Origin: JBBSNV01 sp964458605
GTDB taxonomy: Bacteria; Pseudomonadota; Alphaproteobacteria; Reyranellales; JAQSWP01
Length of the DNA stretch: 60,655 nt
Direction of reading: 5' to 3'
Assembly: GCA_964458605.1 (NCBI GenBank)
Contig: CAYWLS010000027.1
Coordinates: forward strand, 1 to 60,655
Under the pieces are notes generated by a model. The model saw only the letters and a program-made list of their open reading frames with translations. It had not been told where the DNA came from and did not search any database. This document shows, one piece after another, positions 28,557 to 36,626 of the stretch. Numbering within the stretch: position 1 is the first letter of the stretch; the number at the start of each line of letters is the position of its first letter. Position numbers and translations under genes: made by a program.

Positions 28557-29645
28557 TCACCTCAGCTTCAGGGTTGCCAGGCCCGCCAGGGCCAGGATGG
28601 AGGCGATGATCCAGAAGCGGATCACCACGGTCGGCTCGGCCCATCCCTTCTTCTCGAAGTGATGGTGCAGCGGCGCCATGCGGAACACGCGCTTGCCGGT
28701 CATCTTGAAGGAGGCGACCTGCACGATGACCGAGACGGTCTCCAACACGAACAATCCGCCGACGATCGCCAGCACGATCTCGTGCCGCGTGACGACGCTG
28801 ATCGCGCCCAGCGCCCCGCCCAGCGACAGCGAGCCGGTGTCGCCCATGAAGACCATGGCCGGCGGCGCGTTGAACCACAGAAAGCCCAGGCTGGCGCCGA
28901 CGATCGAGGCGCAGAACACGGCCAGTTCGCCCGCGCCGGGCACGGGGTGGAGCTGCAGGTAGTTGGCGAACACCGCGTTGCCGACCAGGTAGGAGATCAG
29001 GCCGAACACGCCGGCGGCGATCATCACCGGCACGATGGCCAGACCGTCCAGCCCGTCGGTCAGGTTGACGGCATTGGAAGCGCCGACCATCACCAGCACG
29101 GCGAAGACGATGAAGAAATAGCCCAGATTGATCAGGAATCCCTTGAAGAACGGCACCGCCACCTGGCCAGCCAGACCCGGCGGCGCCAGGCGCATCACCA
29201 GCCAGCCGGCCACCCCGGCGATGGCGAAGGCCGCCACCAGCTTGACCCAGCCGCGCACGCCGCGGCTGTTGCGCTTGGTGACCTTGAGATAGTCGTCGAC
29301 GAAGCCGATCAGCCCGAAGCCGACCGTTACCATCAGCACGATCCACACATAAGGATTGGCCAGGTCGGCCCACAGCAGGATGGCCACCGACAGCGCCAGC
29401 AGGATCAGGAAGCCGCCCATGGTGGGCGTGCCCTTCTTGGTCAGCAGATGCGTCTCCGGACCGTCCTCGCGGATCGGCTGGCCAAGCTGCTGCTTGCTGC
29501 GCAGCCATTCGATCAGCGGCCGGCCGAACACGAAGCAGACGATCAGGGTCGTCATCAGCGCGCCGCCGGAGCGGAAGGTGATGTAGCGGAACAGGTTGAA
29601 GAAGGCGAAATCGTCCGCCAGCGGGGCAAGCAGGTGGTACAGCAT
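28557..29645 (-). CDS. mraY: Phospho-MurNAc-pentapeptide transferase MraY
   Basis: A 362-residue integral membrane enzyme with about ten spans. Family motifs are KKGTPTMGG, GFVDDYLKV, NAVNLTDGLDGLA, FMGDTGSLSLGG and the histidine loop APLHHHFEKKGW. It transfers phospho-MurNAc-pentapeptide to undecaprenyl phosphate, giving lipid I. The start ATG shares one base with the murF stop (TGATG). Confidence 0.97.
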   Translation of the reverse strand: MLYHLLAPLADDFAFFNLFRYITFRSGGALMTTLIVCFVFGRPLIEWLRSKQQLGQPIREDGPETHLLTKKGTPTMGGFLILLALSVAILLWADLANPYVWIVLMVTVGFGLIGFVDDYLKVTKRNSRGVRGWVKLVAAFAIAGVAGWLVMRLAPPGLAGQVAVPFFKGFLINLGYFFIVFAVLVMVGASNAVNLTDGLDGLAIVPVMIAAGVFGLISYLVGNAVFANYLQLHPVPGAGELAVFCASIVGASLGFLWFNAPPAMVFMGDTGSLSLGGALGAISVVTRHEIVLAIVGGLFVLETVSVIVQVASFKMTGKRVFRMAPLHHHFEKKGWAEPTVVIRFWIIASILALAGLATLKLR

Positions 29646-31075
29646 CAGCCCTGCCCTCCCTTGCCGTTGGAGCGGGCGAGAATCGCCTCGACGATCGGCT
29701 TCATCTTCGAGCCCAGCGAGCCTTTGACCGTGACGACGTCGCCGGCGCGCAACGCCTGGCCGACAAGGGGCAGCAATGCCGCCGAATTTGCGGCATGGGC
29801 GCCGCGCATCGCGGCCGGCAGCGCGTCGTGGAGGTTTTCCATCAAGGCGCCGCAGGTGAAGGCCAGATCGACCCGGGCCTCGCGAAGCGCGCCGGCCAGA
29901 CCGGCATGCAGCGCGGGCGAGTCGGGGCCAAGCTCCAGCATGTCGCCCAGCACGGCGATGCGCCGGCCGCCCGGGCCCGGCATGGCTTGGGCCAGCACGG
30001 CGAAGGCGGCGCGCATCGAGGTCGGGCTGGCGTTGTAGCTTTCGTCGATCAGTTCCAGCGAGCCGCCCGGCAGCGCCACGCGATGACGCGCGCCCCGACC
30101 GGCCGGCGCCGCCACCGCCGCCAGCGACCGGGCAGCCATGACGAAATCGCCGCCCAGCGCGTCGACTGCGGCCAGCACGGCCAGGGTGTTCAGGATCCAG
30201 TGCTCGCCGGGCACGCCGATGCGATAGGCGAATTCCAGATCGTGATAGCGCGCCCATGCCTGGCTGCCGGTCTCGGTGCGCCGGCTGTCGAGCAGGCGCA
30301 TATCGGCCTCGGCATGGCGGCCGAAGCTGACGATGCGCGCCACGCCGTAATCCCGCGCATAGCCGGAAAGCGCGTCGAAATAGGCGTTGTCGCGATTGAG
30401 CACCGCGGTGCCGCCCTTCATGCCGGCCATGACCGCGGCCTTCTCGCGCGCGATCTCCTCGACCGAACCGAAATTCTCCAGATGCACCGCCGCCACGGTG
30501 GTGACGATCGCCACATGCGGCCGCGCCTGGCGCGCCAGCGGCTCGATCTCGCCCGGATGGTTGGTGCCGATCTCGATCACCGCATAGCGCGCATTCTGCG
30601 GCACGCGGGCCAGGGTCAGCGGCACGCCGATATGGTTGTTGTAGGAGGCGGCGCTGGCCGAGGTCGGCGCCTGGGCCGACAGCGCGTGACGCAGCGCCTC
30701 TTTGGTGCTGGTCTTGCCGACGCTGCCGGTGACGGCAACATAGCGCGCCTGGCTGCGGGCGCGGCCGGCGCGGCCCAGCGCTTCCAGCGCAGTCTGGGTA
30801 TTGGCCGCCAGCAGCAACGGCGCATCCGCCACCACATCGTCGGGACGGCGATCGACCAGCGCCGCGGCGGCGCCCTTGTCGAGGGCCGCGCCGACGAAGC
30901 GGTGCCCATCCGTGGCCCCGTGCAGCGCCACGAACAGGTCGCCACGCTGCAGGGTGCGGGTATCGATCGATACGCCACCGGCCTGCCAGTCGCTGTCGCC
31001 CTGCAGGCGCGCCGCGGTGGCCGCCGCCGCCTCCCGGGCACTCCACAGCGTATCGGTAGGGGCGATGTCGATCAT
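29645..31075 (-). CDS. murF: UDP-MurNAc-tripeptide--D-Ala-D-Ala ligase
   Basis: A 476-residue Mur ligase: N-domain SIDTRTLQRGDLFVALHG, ATP loop VTGSVGKTSTKEAL, YNNHIGVPLTL, central IGTNHPGEIEPLA, and C-domain ESYNASPTSMRAA. It completes the pentapeptide by adding D-Ala-D-Ala. ATGA overlap with murE. The ligated dipeptide comes from Ddl in the same operon. Confidence 0.96.
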   Translation of the reverse strand: MIDIAPTDTLWSAREAAAATAARLQGDSDWQAGGVSIDTRTLQRGDLFVALHGATDGHRFVGAALDKGAAAALVDRRPDDVVADAPLLLAANTQTALEALGRAGRARSQARYVAVTGSVGKTSTKEALRHALSAQAPTSASAASYNNHIGVPLTLARVPQNARYAVIEIGTNHPGEIEPLARQARPHVAIVTTVAAVHLENFGSVEEIAREKAAVMAGMKGGTAVLNRDNAYFDALSGYARDYGVARIVSFGRHAEADMRLLDSRRTETGSQAWARYHDLEFAYRIGVPGEHWILNTLAVLAAVDALGGDFVMAARSLAAVAAPAGRGARHRVALPGGSLELIDESYNASPTSMRAAFAVLAQAMPGPGGRRIAVLGDMLELGPDSPALHAGLAGALREARVDLAFTCGALMENLHDALPAAMRGAHAANSAALLPLVGQALRAGDVVTVKGSLGSKMKPIVEAILARSNGKGGQG

Positions 31076-32550
31076 GCCGCCCCCTTCAACAGCTGACGCG
31101 CCGCCTGCACGTCGTCGAAGGGCAGGACACGGTCGCCGACGATCTGCCCTTGCTCGTGACCCTTGCCGGCGATCAGCAGCACGTCGCCCTGCGCCAGGCC
31201 GGCGATGGCGCGAACGATGGCTTCATGACGGTCGCCGATCTCGACGACATTGGATGCGCCGGACGCACCCTGCAGGATGGCGGCGCGAATCGCGGCGGCG
31301 TCTTCCGAGCGCGGATTGTCGTCGGTGACGATCACGCGATCGGCCAGCCGCGCGGCAATGGCGCCCATCACCGGTCGCTTGCCGCGGTCGCGATCGCCGC
31401 CGCAGCCGAACACCACCACCAACCGGGCGGCGGTATGCGGCCGCATCACCTTCAGCACGGTCTCCAGCGCATCCGGCTTGTGCGCGTAATCGACATAGAC
31501 GGCCGCGCCTTGCGCCGTGGCGCCGACCAGTTCCAGGCGGCCGGGCGCACCGCGCAGCAGCGGCAGCGCTGCCAGCGCGGCATCGACATCCACCGCTTCG
31601 CTCAGCACCAGGCCCAGCGCCGCCAGCACGTTGTAGACCTGGAAGTCGCCCACCAGCGCCAGTTCGCTCTCCAGCTTGCGGCCGAGCACCTCGAGCACGA
31701 CGTGCTGGCCATGCGCGGTCGGGCGCGAGCGGACCAGACGCAGCTCCTTGCCATTGCGGCCGAAATCCACGGTGCGCAGGCTGCGGCGCGCGGCGATGCC
31801 GAACAGCGCCGCCGCCTGCTCGCTGTCGGCATTGATCACCGCCGTGCCGTCCGACGCCAGCAGCTCGGCGAACAGCCGGCTCTTGGCCTGGAAATAGGCT
31901 TCCATGCTCGGGTGGTAGTCGAGATGCTCGCGCGAGAGATTGGTGAAGGCGGCGGCGGCGAAGCCGATGCCGTCGAGCCGGAACTGGTCGAGCCCGTGGC
32001 TGGAAGCCTCGAGCACGACGTGATCGACGCCCGCGTGCGCCAGCTCGGCCAGGTCGCGATGCAGCGCCACCGCGTCGGGCGTGGTCAGGCTGCCCGAACG
32101 CGTCAGGCCGGGCGACACGAGACCCAGGGTCCCGAGGCTGCCGGCCTTGAGGCCCAGGCGCTGCCAGATCTCGCGCGTGAAGTGGGCTACGGAAGATTTG
32201 CCGCTGGTGCCGGTGACGCCAACCACACGACGCGGCTGTACCCCATAAAAACCAGCGGCAAACAGCGCCAGAGCGCGGCGCGGATTGGCGTCGTAAATCA
32301 TCGTCGCCGGCTGCTCGCCGGCGATGGCGGCGCTAGTGCCGACCAGCGCGGCGCTGGCGCCGCGCCTTGCCGCCTCGCCCAGGAAGCTGCTGCCGTCGAG
32401 CTTGCTGCCCGGCAGCGCGGCGAACAGGAAGCCTGGCTGCACGGCGCGCGAATCGGCGGTCAGCCCGGCGATGTCGGGATCGGACCCGGCCGGCACCACC
32501 GCGGGCGGCGGCGCGATATGGCTGGCGCGGAGCAGCTCAGTTAGACGCAA
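31072..32550 (-). CDS. murE: UDP-MurNAc-tripeptide synthetase (meso-DAP adding)
   Basis: A 492-residue Mur ligase: N-domain GLTADSRAVQPGFLFAAL, ATP loop GVTGTSGKSSVAHF, and TNLSREHLDYH. The DNPR motif in VTDDNPRSEDA indicates meso-diaminopimelate, not lysine, as the added amino acid. The start is TTG at 32550, decided by a strong GGGAGG eight to nine bases upstream; no ATG is available nearby. The start lies 14 bases inside the end of ftsI, so it is coupled to it. The rare TTG may keep its level lower than its neighbours. Confidence 0.95.
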   Translation of the reverse strand: MRLTELLRASHIAPPPAVVPAGSDPDIAGLTADSRAVQPGFLFAALPGSKLDGSSFLGEAARRGASAALVGTSAAIAGEQPATMIYDANPRRALALFAAGFYGVQPRRVVGVTGTSGKSSVAHFTREIWQRLGLKAGSLGTLGLVSPGLTRSGSLTTPDAVALHRDLAELAHAGVDHVVLEASSHGLDQFRLDGIGFAAAAFTNLSREHLDYHPSMEAYFQAKSRLFAELLASDGTAVINADSEQAAALFGIAARRSLRTVDFGRNGKELRLVRSRPTAHGQHVVLEVLGRKLESELALVGDFQVYNVLAALGLVLSEAVDVDAALAALPLLRGAPGRLELVGATAQGAAVYVDYAHKPDALETVLKVMRPHTAARLVVVFGCGGDRDRGKRPVMGAIAARLADRVIVTDDNPRSEDAAAIRAAILQGASGASNVVEIGDRHEAIVRAIAGLAQGDVLLIAGKGHEQGQIVGDRVLPFDDVQAARQLLKGAA

Positions 32551-34345
32551 CAGCGGGGCCTCCCTGGTTGGCCTTGGCGGCGGGGACCGCCTGCGGCGGG
32601 GCGCCGGGCGTGTTGGTGTGCGGCGCCGCCGGCGCGTTCTTGCGCGGCATCAGCGACGGCAGGATCGAGGTCGGATCGTTGACCGGCGGCACCAGATAGA
32701 GCGCGGCCATGCGCTGGACGATCTTGGCGAAGGCCGGCGCCGCCACCCAGCCGGCGGTGGCGAAGCCGTAGGATTCCTTGTTGCCCTTGGGCTCGTCGAT
32801 GCTGACCAGAATCACGTATTTCGGATCGGTCATCGGGAAGGCGCCGACGAAGGTCGACAGCAGCGACTTCTTGCGATAGCCGCCATGGGCGCCGACCTTT
32901 TCCGACGTGCCGGTCTTGCCGCCGGTGACGTAGCCCGGCACCTCGGCGAACTTGCCGGTGCCGTCCTCGACCACCAGTCGCATCAGCTGGCGCAGGTTGC
33001 GCGAGGTCGCGGCGGTGATGATGCGCTGGCCCTCGGCCGGAGCGCCCAGGCGGCGCAGCAGCGTCGGCTGAACCATGACGCCGTCGTTGATCTCGCCCGC
33101 CACGCCCATCGCCAGGTGCAGCGGCGTGACCGCCATGCCGTGGCCGAAGGAGATGGTCAGCATGTTGATCTTGCGCCACGGATTGGGATAGAGCGGCGAG
33201 GCGCTCTCCGGCAGCTCGATCTTGATCGGCTTGAGAAAGCCGATGCGGTCGAAGAAGGCGCGCTGGGCGTCGATGCCGACTTCCTCGGCGATCTTGGCCG
33301 ACCCGATGTTGGACGAGTACTTGATCACCTCGGGCACGGTCAGCCAGCGGCTCTGCGGATGGTCGTCGTGGATCGTGAACTTGTCGATCTGCAGCGGCGC
33401 GGAGGCGTTGACGCTGGTGTTCATGGTGATCTTGCCGCTGTCCAGCGCCATCGCCGTGTTGAACAGCTTGAAGGTCGAGCCCATCTCGTACACGCCCAAG
33501 GTCACGCGATTGAAGCGCGAGATGTCGTCGATGCTGCGCGAAACGTTGGGATCGAAGTCGGGCAGCGAGACCATTGCCAGGATCTCGCCGCTATGCACGT
33601 CGATCACCAGTCCGGCGGCGCCGACGGCGTCGAACTTCTTCATCGCCGCTTCGATTTCCTGGCGCACGATGCGCTGCAGCCGAATGTCGATCGACAGCGT
33701 CACCGGATCGCCGTTGCGCAGCGTGCTGTCGAAATACTGCTCGACGCCGGCCAGGCCGATATTGTCGACGCCGGCATAGCCCACGACATGCGCGGTCAGG
33801 TTGCCCTCGGGATAGACGCGGCGGTCCTCGCGCTGGAAATCGACGCCGGGGATGCCCAGCGCGTTGACCCGCTGCACTTCCGGCGGCGTCAGGTTGCGAC
33901 GGATCCAGATGAAGCTCTTGTCCGCCTTGAGCTTGGCGGCGAGGTCGGCGACATCGGCGTCCGGCAGGACGCCGGCGAGCTTGCGCGCGGCCTCGTCCGG
34001 CTCCTGCACGATATGCGGATTGGCGAACAGCGATTCGGTGGGAATCGACACCGCCAGCACGACGCCGTTGCGGTCGACGATCTCGGCGCGGTCGGCGTCG
34101 GTGCCGCTGCCGCCGGGCGCCGCGGTCATGGCCGGCTCGGCGCCGTCGCGCAGCAGGGTCAGGTCGACGAAGCGCAGGCTGACGGCGGCGAAGGCCAGCG
34201 CGAACAGGCCGGCGCCCAGCGCCAGGCGATTGCGCGCGGTCTCGATGGCATCGCCGGCGACGTTGACGCCGATGCGGTGATGACGCACCAGCCGGGCCAG
34301 CGGCGCGCCGTCGTCCTGCTTGCCGCGGAACAGCCGGCCGATCAT
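32537..34345 (-). CDS. ftsI: Septal transpeptidase FtsI (PBP3)
   Basis: A 602-residue class B penicillin-binding protein. One N-terminal span (about 40-60: LALGAGLFALAFAAVSLRF), the pedestal domain (DRNGVVLAVSIPTESLFANP) and the transpeptidase domain with SxxK as GSTFK, SxN as YSSNIG, and KTG as GGKTGTSEK. It cross-links septal peptidoglycan with FtsW. The last about 40 residues (after PSLMPRKNAPAA) are a Pro/Ala-rich tail not needed for the fold. ATGA overlap with ftsL. Confidence 0.96.
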   Translation of the reverse strand: MIGRLFRGKQDDGAPLARLVRHHRIGVNVAGDAIETARNRLALGAGLFALAFAAVSLRFVDLTLLRDGAEPAMTAAPGGSGTDADRAEIVDRNGVVLAVSIPTESLFANPHIVQEPDEAARKLAGVLPDADVADLAAKLKADKSFIWIRRNLTPPEVQRVNALGIPGVDFQREDRRVYPEGNLTAHVVGYAGVDNIGLAGVEQYFDSTLRNGDPVTLSIDIRLQRIVRQEIEAAMKKFDAVGAAGLVIDVHSGEILAMVSLPDFDPNVSRSIDDISRFNRVTLGVYEMGSTFKLFNTAMALDSGKITMNTSVNASAPLQIDKFTIHDDHPQSRWLTVPEVIKYSSNIGSAKIAEEVGIDAQRAFFDRIGFLKPIKIELPESASPLYPNPWRKINMLTISFGHGMAVTPLHLAMGVAGEINDGVMVQPTLLRRLGAPAEGQRIITAATSRNLRQLMRLVVEDGTGKFAEVPGYVTGGKTGTSEKVGAHGGYRKKSLLSTFVGAFPMTDPKYVILVSIDEPKGNKESYGFATAGWVAAPAFAKIVQRMAALYLVPPVNDPTSILPSLMPRKNAPAAPHTNTPGAPPQAVPAAKANQGGPAVASN

Positions 34346-34833
34346 TGCGGCGCTCCGTTCTTCAGCAGCTGGTCGATGCTGTCGTAGCGCTTGTTCGGCG
34401 CCGCCTGCGCCATCGGCGGCGCGACGACGACAGGCGCGGCAGCAGGCGTGGCGGCGGCGGGCGTGGCGCCGGCGGGAACGACGCTGGGCGCAGCCTGGGC
34501 GACCGGCGACGGCGCGGCGGGCACTGCCTGCGGCATGGCGGGCGGCGCCAGAGGCTCGCGCCGCATCGGCAGCGACTCGACGGTGCCGAGCTGGGCGGTG
34601 GACATCGGCTGCAGCTTGAGGAACTTCACGCTCAGCTGATCGATGCGACCGATGTCGTTGAGGTTGGCCCACTCGGCCTTGAGGATATGCGTGGCGTCCT
34701 GGTTGGCGACGACCCGCTCGTTGAGGGCCAGCAGCCGCTCCTCGAGCTGGCGCACCTGGTACTTCACCAGGAACAGGCAAATGCCGGTGAAGATGGCGAT
34801 GCCCAACCAGACGACGACGCCGCGACTGATCAT
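34342..34833 (-). CDS. ftsL: Cell division protein FtsL
   Basis: A 163-residue bitopic protein identified by position and shape: a single N-terminal span (VVVWLGIAIFTGICLFLVKY), a coiled-coil/leucine-zipper region (VRQLEERLLALNERVVANQD), then DIGRIDQLSVKFLKLQPMS, which is typical of alphaproteobacterial FtsL. After residue 85 comes an unusual Ala/Pro/Val-rich tail of about 75 residues that ends KRYDSIDQLLKNGAPQ. It forms the FtsQLB-type scaffold that activates FtsWI. ATGA overlaps at both ends. Confidence 0.88.
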   Translation of the reverse strand: MISRGVVVWLGIAIFTGICLFLVKYQVRQLEERLLALNERVVANQDATHILKAEWANLNDIGRIDQLSVKFLKLQPMSTAQLGTVESLPMRREPLAPPAMPQAVPAAPSPVAQAAPSVVPAGATPAAATPAAAPVVVAPPMAQAAPNKRYDSIDQLLKNGAPQ

Positions 34834-35828
34834 GCGACGCCTCCCCGGTCGGGGGCGCCGATCGCTTCGGCGACGCGCAGCCGCGCGGAGCGGGCGCGGG
34901 GATTGGACGCGGCCTCCGCCTCGCCGGGCACGATCGGCTTGCGGCCGACCAGCTTCAGCGTGGCCTGCGAGACGGCCTGCAGCGCGGGCATATGGCGGGA
35001 GGGACGCGGCATGGCGCCGGCGCGCTGGCGCATGAAATCCTTGACCAGCCGGTCTTCCAGCGAATGGAACGACACCACCGCCAGCCGGCCGCCCCGGCGC
35101 AGCAGCTTCTCGCCGGCGCGCAGGCCACGCTCGAGCTCGCCCAGCTCGTCGTTGACCGCAATGCGCAGCGCCTGGAAGGTGCGGGTGGCGGGATGGATGC
35201 GGCCATCGCCGCGACCGACGACGCGGGCAACGATCTCGGCCAGCTGCGCGGTGCGCTCGATCGGCGTCTGGGCGCGCGCCGCGACGATGGCGCGGGCGAT
35301 GCGGCGGGCGTGGCGCTCCTCGCCGTACTTGAAGATGATGTCGGCCAGCTCGCGCTCGTCGGCGTGGTTGACCAGATCGGCGGCGCTCGGCCCGCTCCTG
35401 CTCATGCGCATGTCGAGCGGCCCGTCGCCGCGGAAAGAGAAGCCGCGCTCGGCCTGGTCGAGCTGCATCGACGACACGCCGAGATCCAGCGCGATGCCGT
35501 CGACCGCGTCGACGCCGCGTTCGGCCAGCAGATTGTCCATGTCGCCGTAGCAGCCTTCGATCAGCGCCAGGCGGCCGTCGTATTGCGCCGCCAGCGCGCG
35601 GCCCGAGGCGATGGCGTCGGGATCGCGATCGATGCCCCACACCGCGCAGCGCGCCGCATCGAGCAGCGCGCGGCTGTAGCCGCCGCCACCGAAAGTGCCG
35701 TCGACATAGATCGCCCCGTCGCGCGGCTGCAGCGCATCGATCACTTCGGACAGCAGGACGGGTCGATGGGCAGCAGAGATCGCGGCAGGTCCTGCCGATG
35801 TGGCGAGATTGTCGCCCGAGCCGCTCAC
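34830..35828 (-). CDS. rsmH: 16S rRNA m4C1402 methyltransferase
   Basis: A 332-residue SAM methyltransferase (formerly MraW). Motifs: RPVLLSEVIDAL, YVDGTFGGGGYSRALL (SAM site), ALDLGVSSMQLDQAERGFSF, DLVNHADERELADI, IHPATRTFQALRIAVN and SFHSLEDRLVKDF. It N4-methylates C1402 of 16S rRNA. The GTG at 35828 overlaps the mraZ stop (GTGA) and has AGGAG nine bases upstream. Confidence 0.97.
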   Translation of the reverse strand: MSGSGDNLATSAGPAAISAAHRPVLLSEVIDALQPRDGAIYVDGTFGGGGYSRALLDAARCAVWGIDRDPDAIASGRALAAQYDGRLALIEGCYGDMDNLLAERGVDAVDGIALDLGVSSMQLDQAERGFSFRGDGPLDMRMSRSGPSAADLVNHADERELADIIFKYGEERHARRIARAIVAARAQTPIERTAQLAEIVARVVGRGDGRIHPATRTFQALRIAVNDELGELERGLRAGEKLLRRGGRLAVVSFHSLEDRLVKDFMRQRAGAMPRPSRHMPALQAVSQATLKLVGRKPIVPGEAEAASNPRARSARLRVAEAIGAPDRGGVA

Positions 35829-36304
35829 GTGGCCTGACTCCTGCCCGCGGTGAGACGCTCGCGAACCAGGCGGAGATCTTCCTGCTGACGCGCCGCGTAA
35901 TTCTCGGGCGACCAGATCTGGAAGAACCCGCCGCGCCCGGCAAAGGTCGCCTGCTCGGTGATGCCGGCATGGCTGACAAACGCCTCGGGTAGAACGATAC
36001 GCCCCTCGCCGTCGAACGGAATCTCGCAAGCCGCAGCGGCCAGGATCTGGTCCGGACTGGGTTCGCCGCCGCCCAGCAACGCAACATCCGGCCCGAGATT
36101 GGCGACACTGTGGCGACGCAGTTCGCCCAGCAGGGCTTCGAAGTCGGCGCGACCGCGCACGTCGATGGCGGCCATCACCGGCGAGGCATAGGCGAAAATC
36201 GCCGAGGAGCCATCCTGGGCCAAGGCAGCGCGATAGGACGCCGGTACCGACACGCGGCCCTTCTTGTCCATGCGCATCAAGAATGTGGATAGGAACAGCC
36301 CCAT
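35825..36304 (-). CDS. mraZ: Transcriptional regulator MraZ
   Basis: A 159-residue protein of two AbrB/SpoVT-like MraZ domains: RMDKKGRVSVPASYRA in the first and IPFDGEGRIVLPEAF in the second. It binds TGGGN repeats upstream of its own operon and represses the dcw genes. The ATG at 36304 (MGLFLSTF) is preferred, with GGGGGAG just upstream, over an ATG 13 codons earlier. It is the first gene of the long minus-strand operon and lies about 80 bases downstream of the predicted promoter that overlaps its operator. Confidence 0.95.
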   Translation of the reverse strand: MGLFLSTFLMRMDKKGRVSVPASYRAALAQDGSSAIFAYASPVMAAIDVRGRADFEALLGELRRHSVANLGPDVALLGGGEPSPDQILAAAACEIPFDGEGRIVLPEAFVSHAGITEQATFAGRGGFFQIWSPENYAARQQEDLRLVRERLTAGRSQAT

Positions 36305-36381
36305 CCCACTCCCCCAAAGCCTCGCCGCGAATTTCTGTCCCAAAGTGGACAGACCTATCCCTTAGCCACGCCTGACCGATT

Positions 36382-36426
36382 TGGGATCAGATGGGATAAC
36401 ATGGGCTTATATGGGAGTCAATGGGA
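36382..36426 (+). promoter_or_regulatory. MraZ operator: five TGGGN repeats at 10-bp period
   Basis: TGGGA, TGGGA, TGGGC, TGGGA and TGGGA begin at 36382, 36392, 36402, 36412 and 36422 on the plus strand, exactly one helical turn apart. TGGGN repeats spaced by five bases are the known MraZ target in E. coli, where usually three are present. Here the array covers the predicted mraZ promoter, so MraZ should block RNA polymerase directly. Confidence 0.85.
36393..36421 (-). promoter_or_regulatory. Predicted dcw operon promoter upstream of mraZ
   Basis: Minus strand -35 TTGACT (36421-36416), 17-bp spacer, -10 TATCCC (36398-36393); the start would be near 36386, giving an 80-nt leader. The -35 overlaps a GAGTC (CcrM GANTC) site at 36415-36419, and all of it lies inside the MraZ repeats. 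Confidence 0.6.
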
Positions 36427-36541
36427 AGTGCAGGTAAATCAAGGTGGTTAGGCCGCTTATCCCCATCCCGCAAAGGGTGTGGGCAAATAATGATAGCACC
36501 ACCTCAAGCCGTTTGAATCGCCTCCTGAGTCCGTCGAACAA
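36407..36541 (-). CDS. Candidate small membrane peptide downstream of LexA box (speculative)
   Basis: A 44-codon ORF starting at TTG 36541, with AAGGTGG seven bases upstream, and ending with TAA at 36407. The predicted peptide has a basic N-terminus (FDGLRRRFKRLE) followed by a hydrophobic stretch (VVLSLFAHTLCGMG..., LTTLIYL), the pattern of a single-pass inner-membrane peptide. It starts 20 bases after a perfect GTTC-N7-GTTC LexA motif. Known alphaproteobacterial parallels are small SOS-induced division inhibitors such as Caulobacter SidA; I claim no sequence homology. Its 3' end overlaps the mraZ promoter and TGGGN array, which may mean the ORF is accidental. If real, it would link DNA damage to the adjacent division operon. 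Confidence 0.25.
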   Translation of the reverse strand: MFDGLRRRFKRLEVVLSLFAHTLCGMGISGLTTLIYLHFPLTPI

Positions 36542-36560
36542 CAGGCAGCCACCTTACGAT

Positions 36561-36575
36561 GTTCGTATTTTGTTC
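36561..36575. promoter_or_regulatory. Putative LexA (SOS) box GTTC-N7-GTTC
   Basis: Exact match to the alphaproteobacterial LexA motif, GTTC (36561-36564), seven bases, GTTC (36572-36575), in the rnpB-mraZ intergenic region. On the minus strand it overlaps possible core promoter elements (TTGCGA or CAAAAT). I estimate about one chance match per 60 kb of such DNA, but far fewer in intergenic sequence, so placement here is notable rather than proof. Confidence 0.5.
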
Positions 36576-36604
36576 GCAAGAAACTGTGGACAAGCCTGAA
36601 CGAC

Positions 36605-36626
36605 GATAAAGTTTGGATAAAGTTTG
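36605..36626. repeat. 11-bp tandem duplication at the rnpB 3' end
   Basis: GATAAAGTTTG is repeated twice without a gap, immediately beyond the last helix of RNase P RNA. It may be part of the 3' trailer that is trimmed during maturation. Confidence 0.6.

Noticed and set aside
36284..36593. Chromosome origin
   Set aside because: DnaA-like boxes are few and imperfect, and no dnaA, hemE or other origin-linked gene is present.
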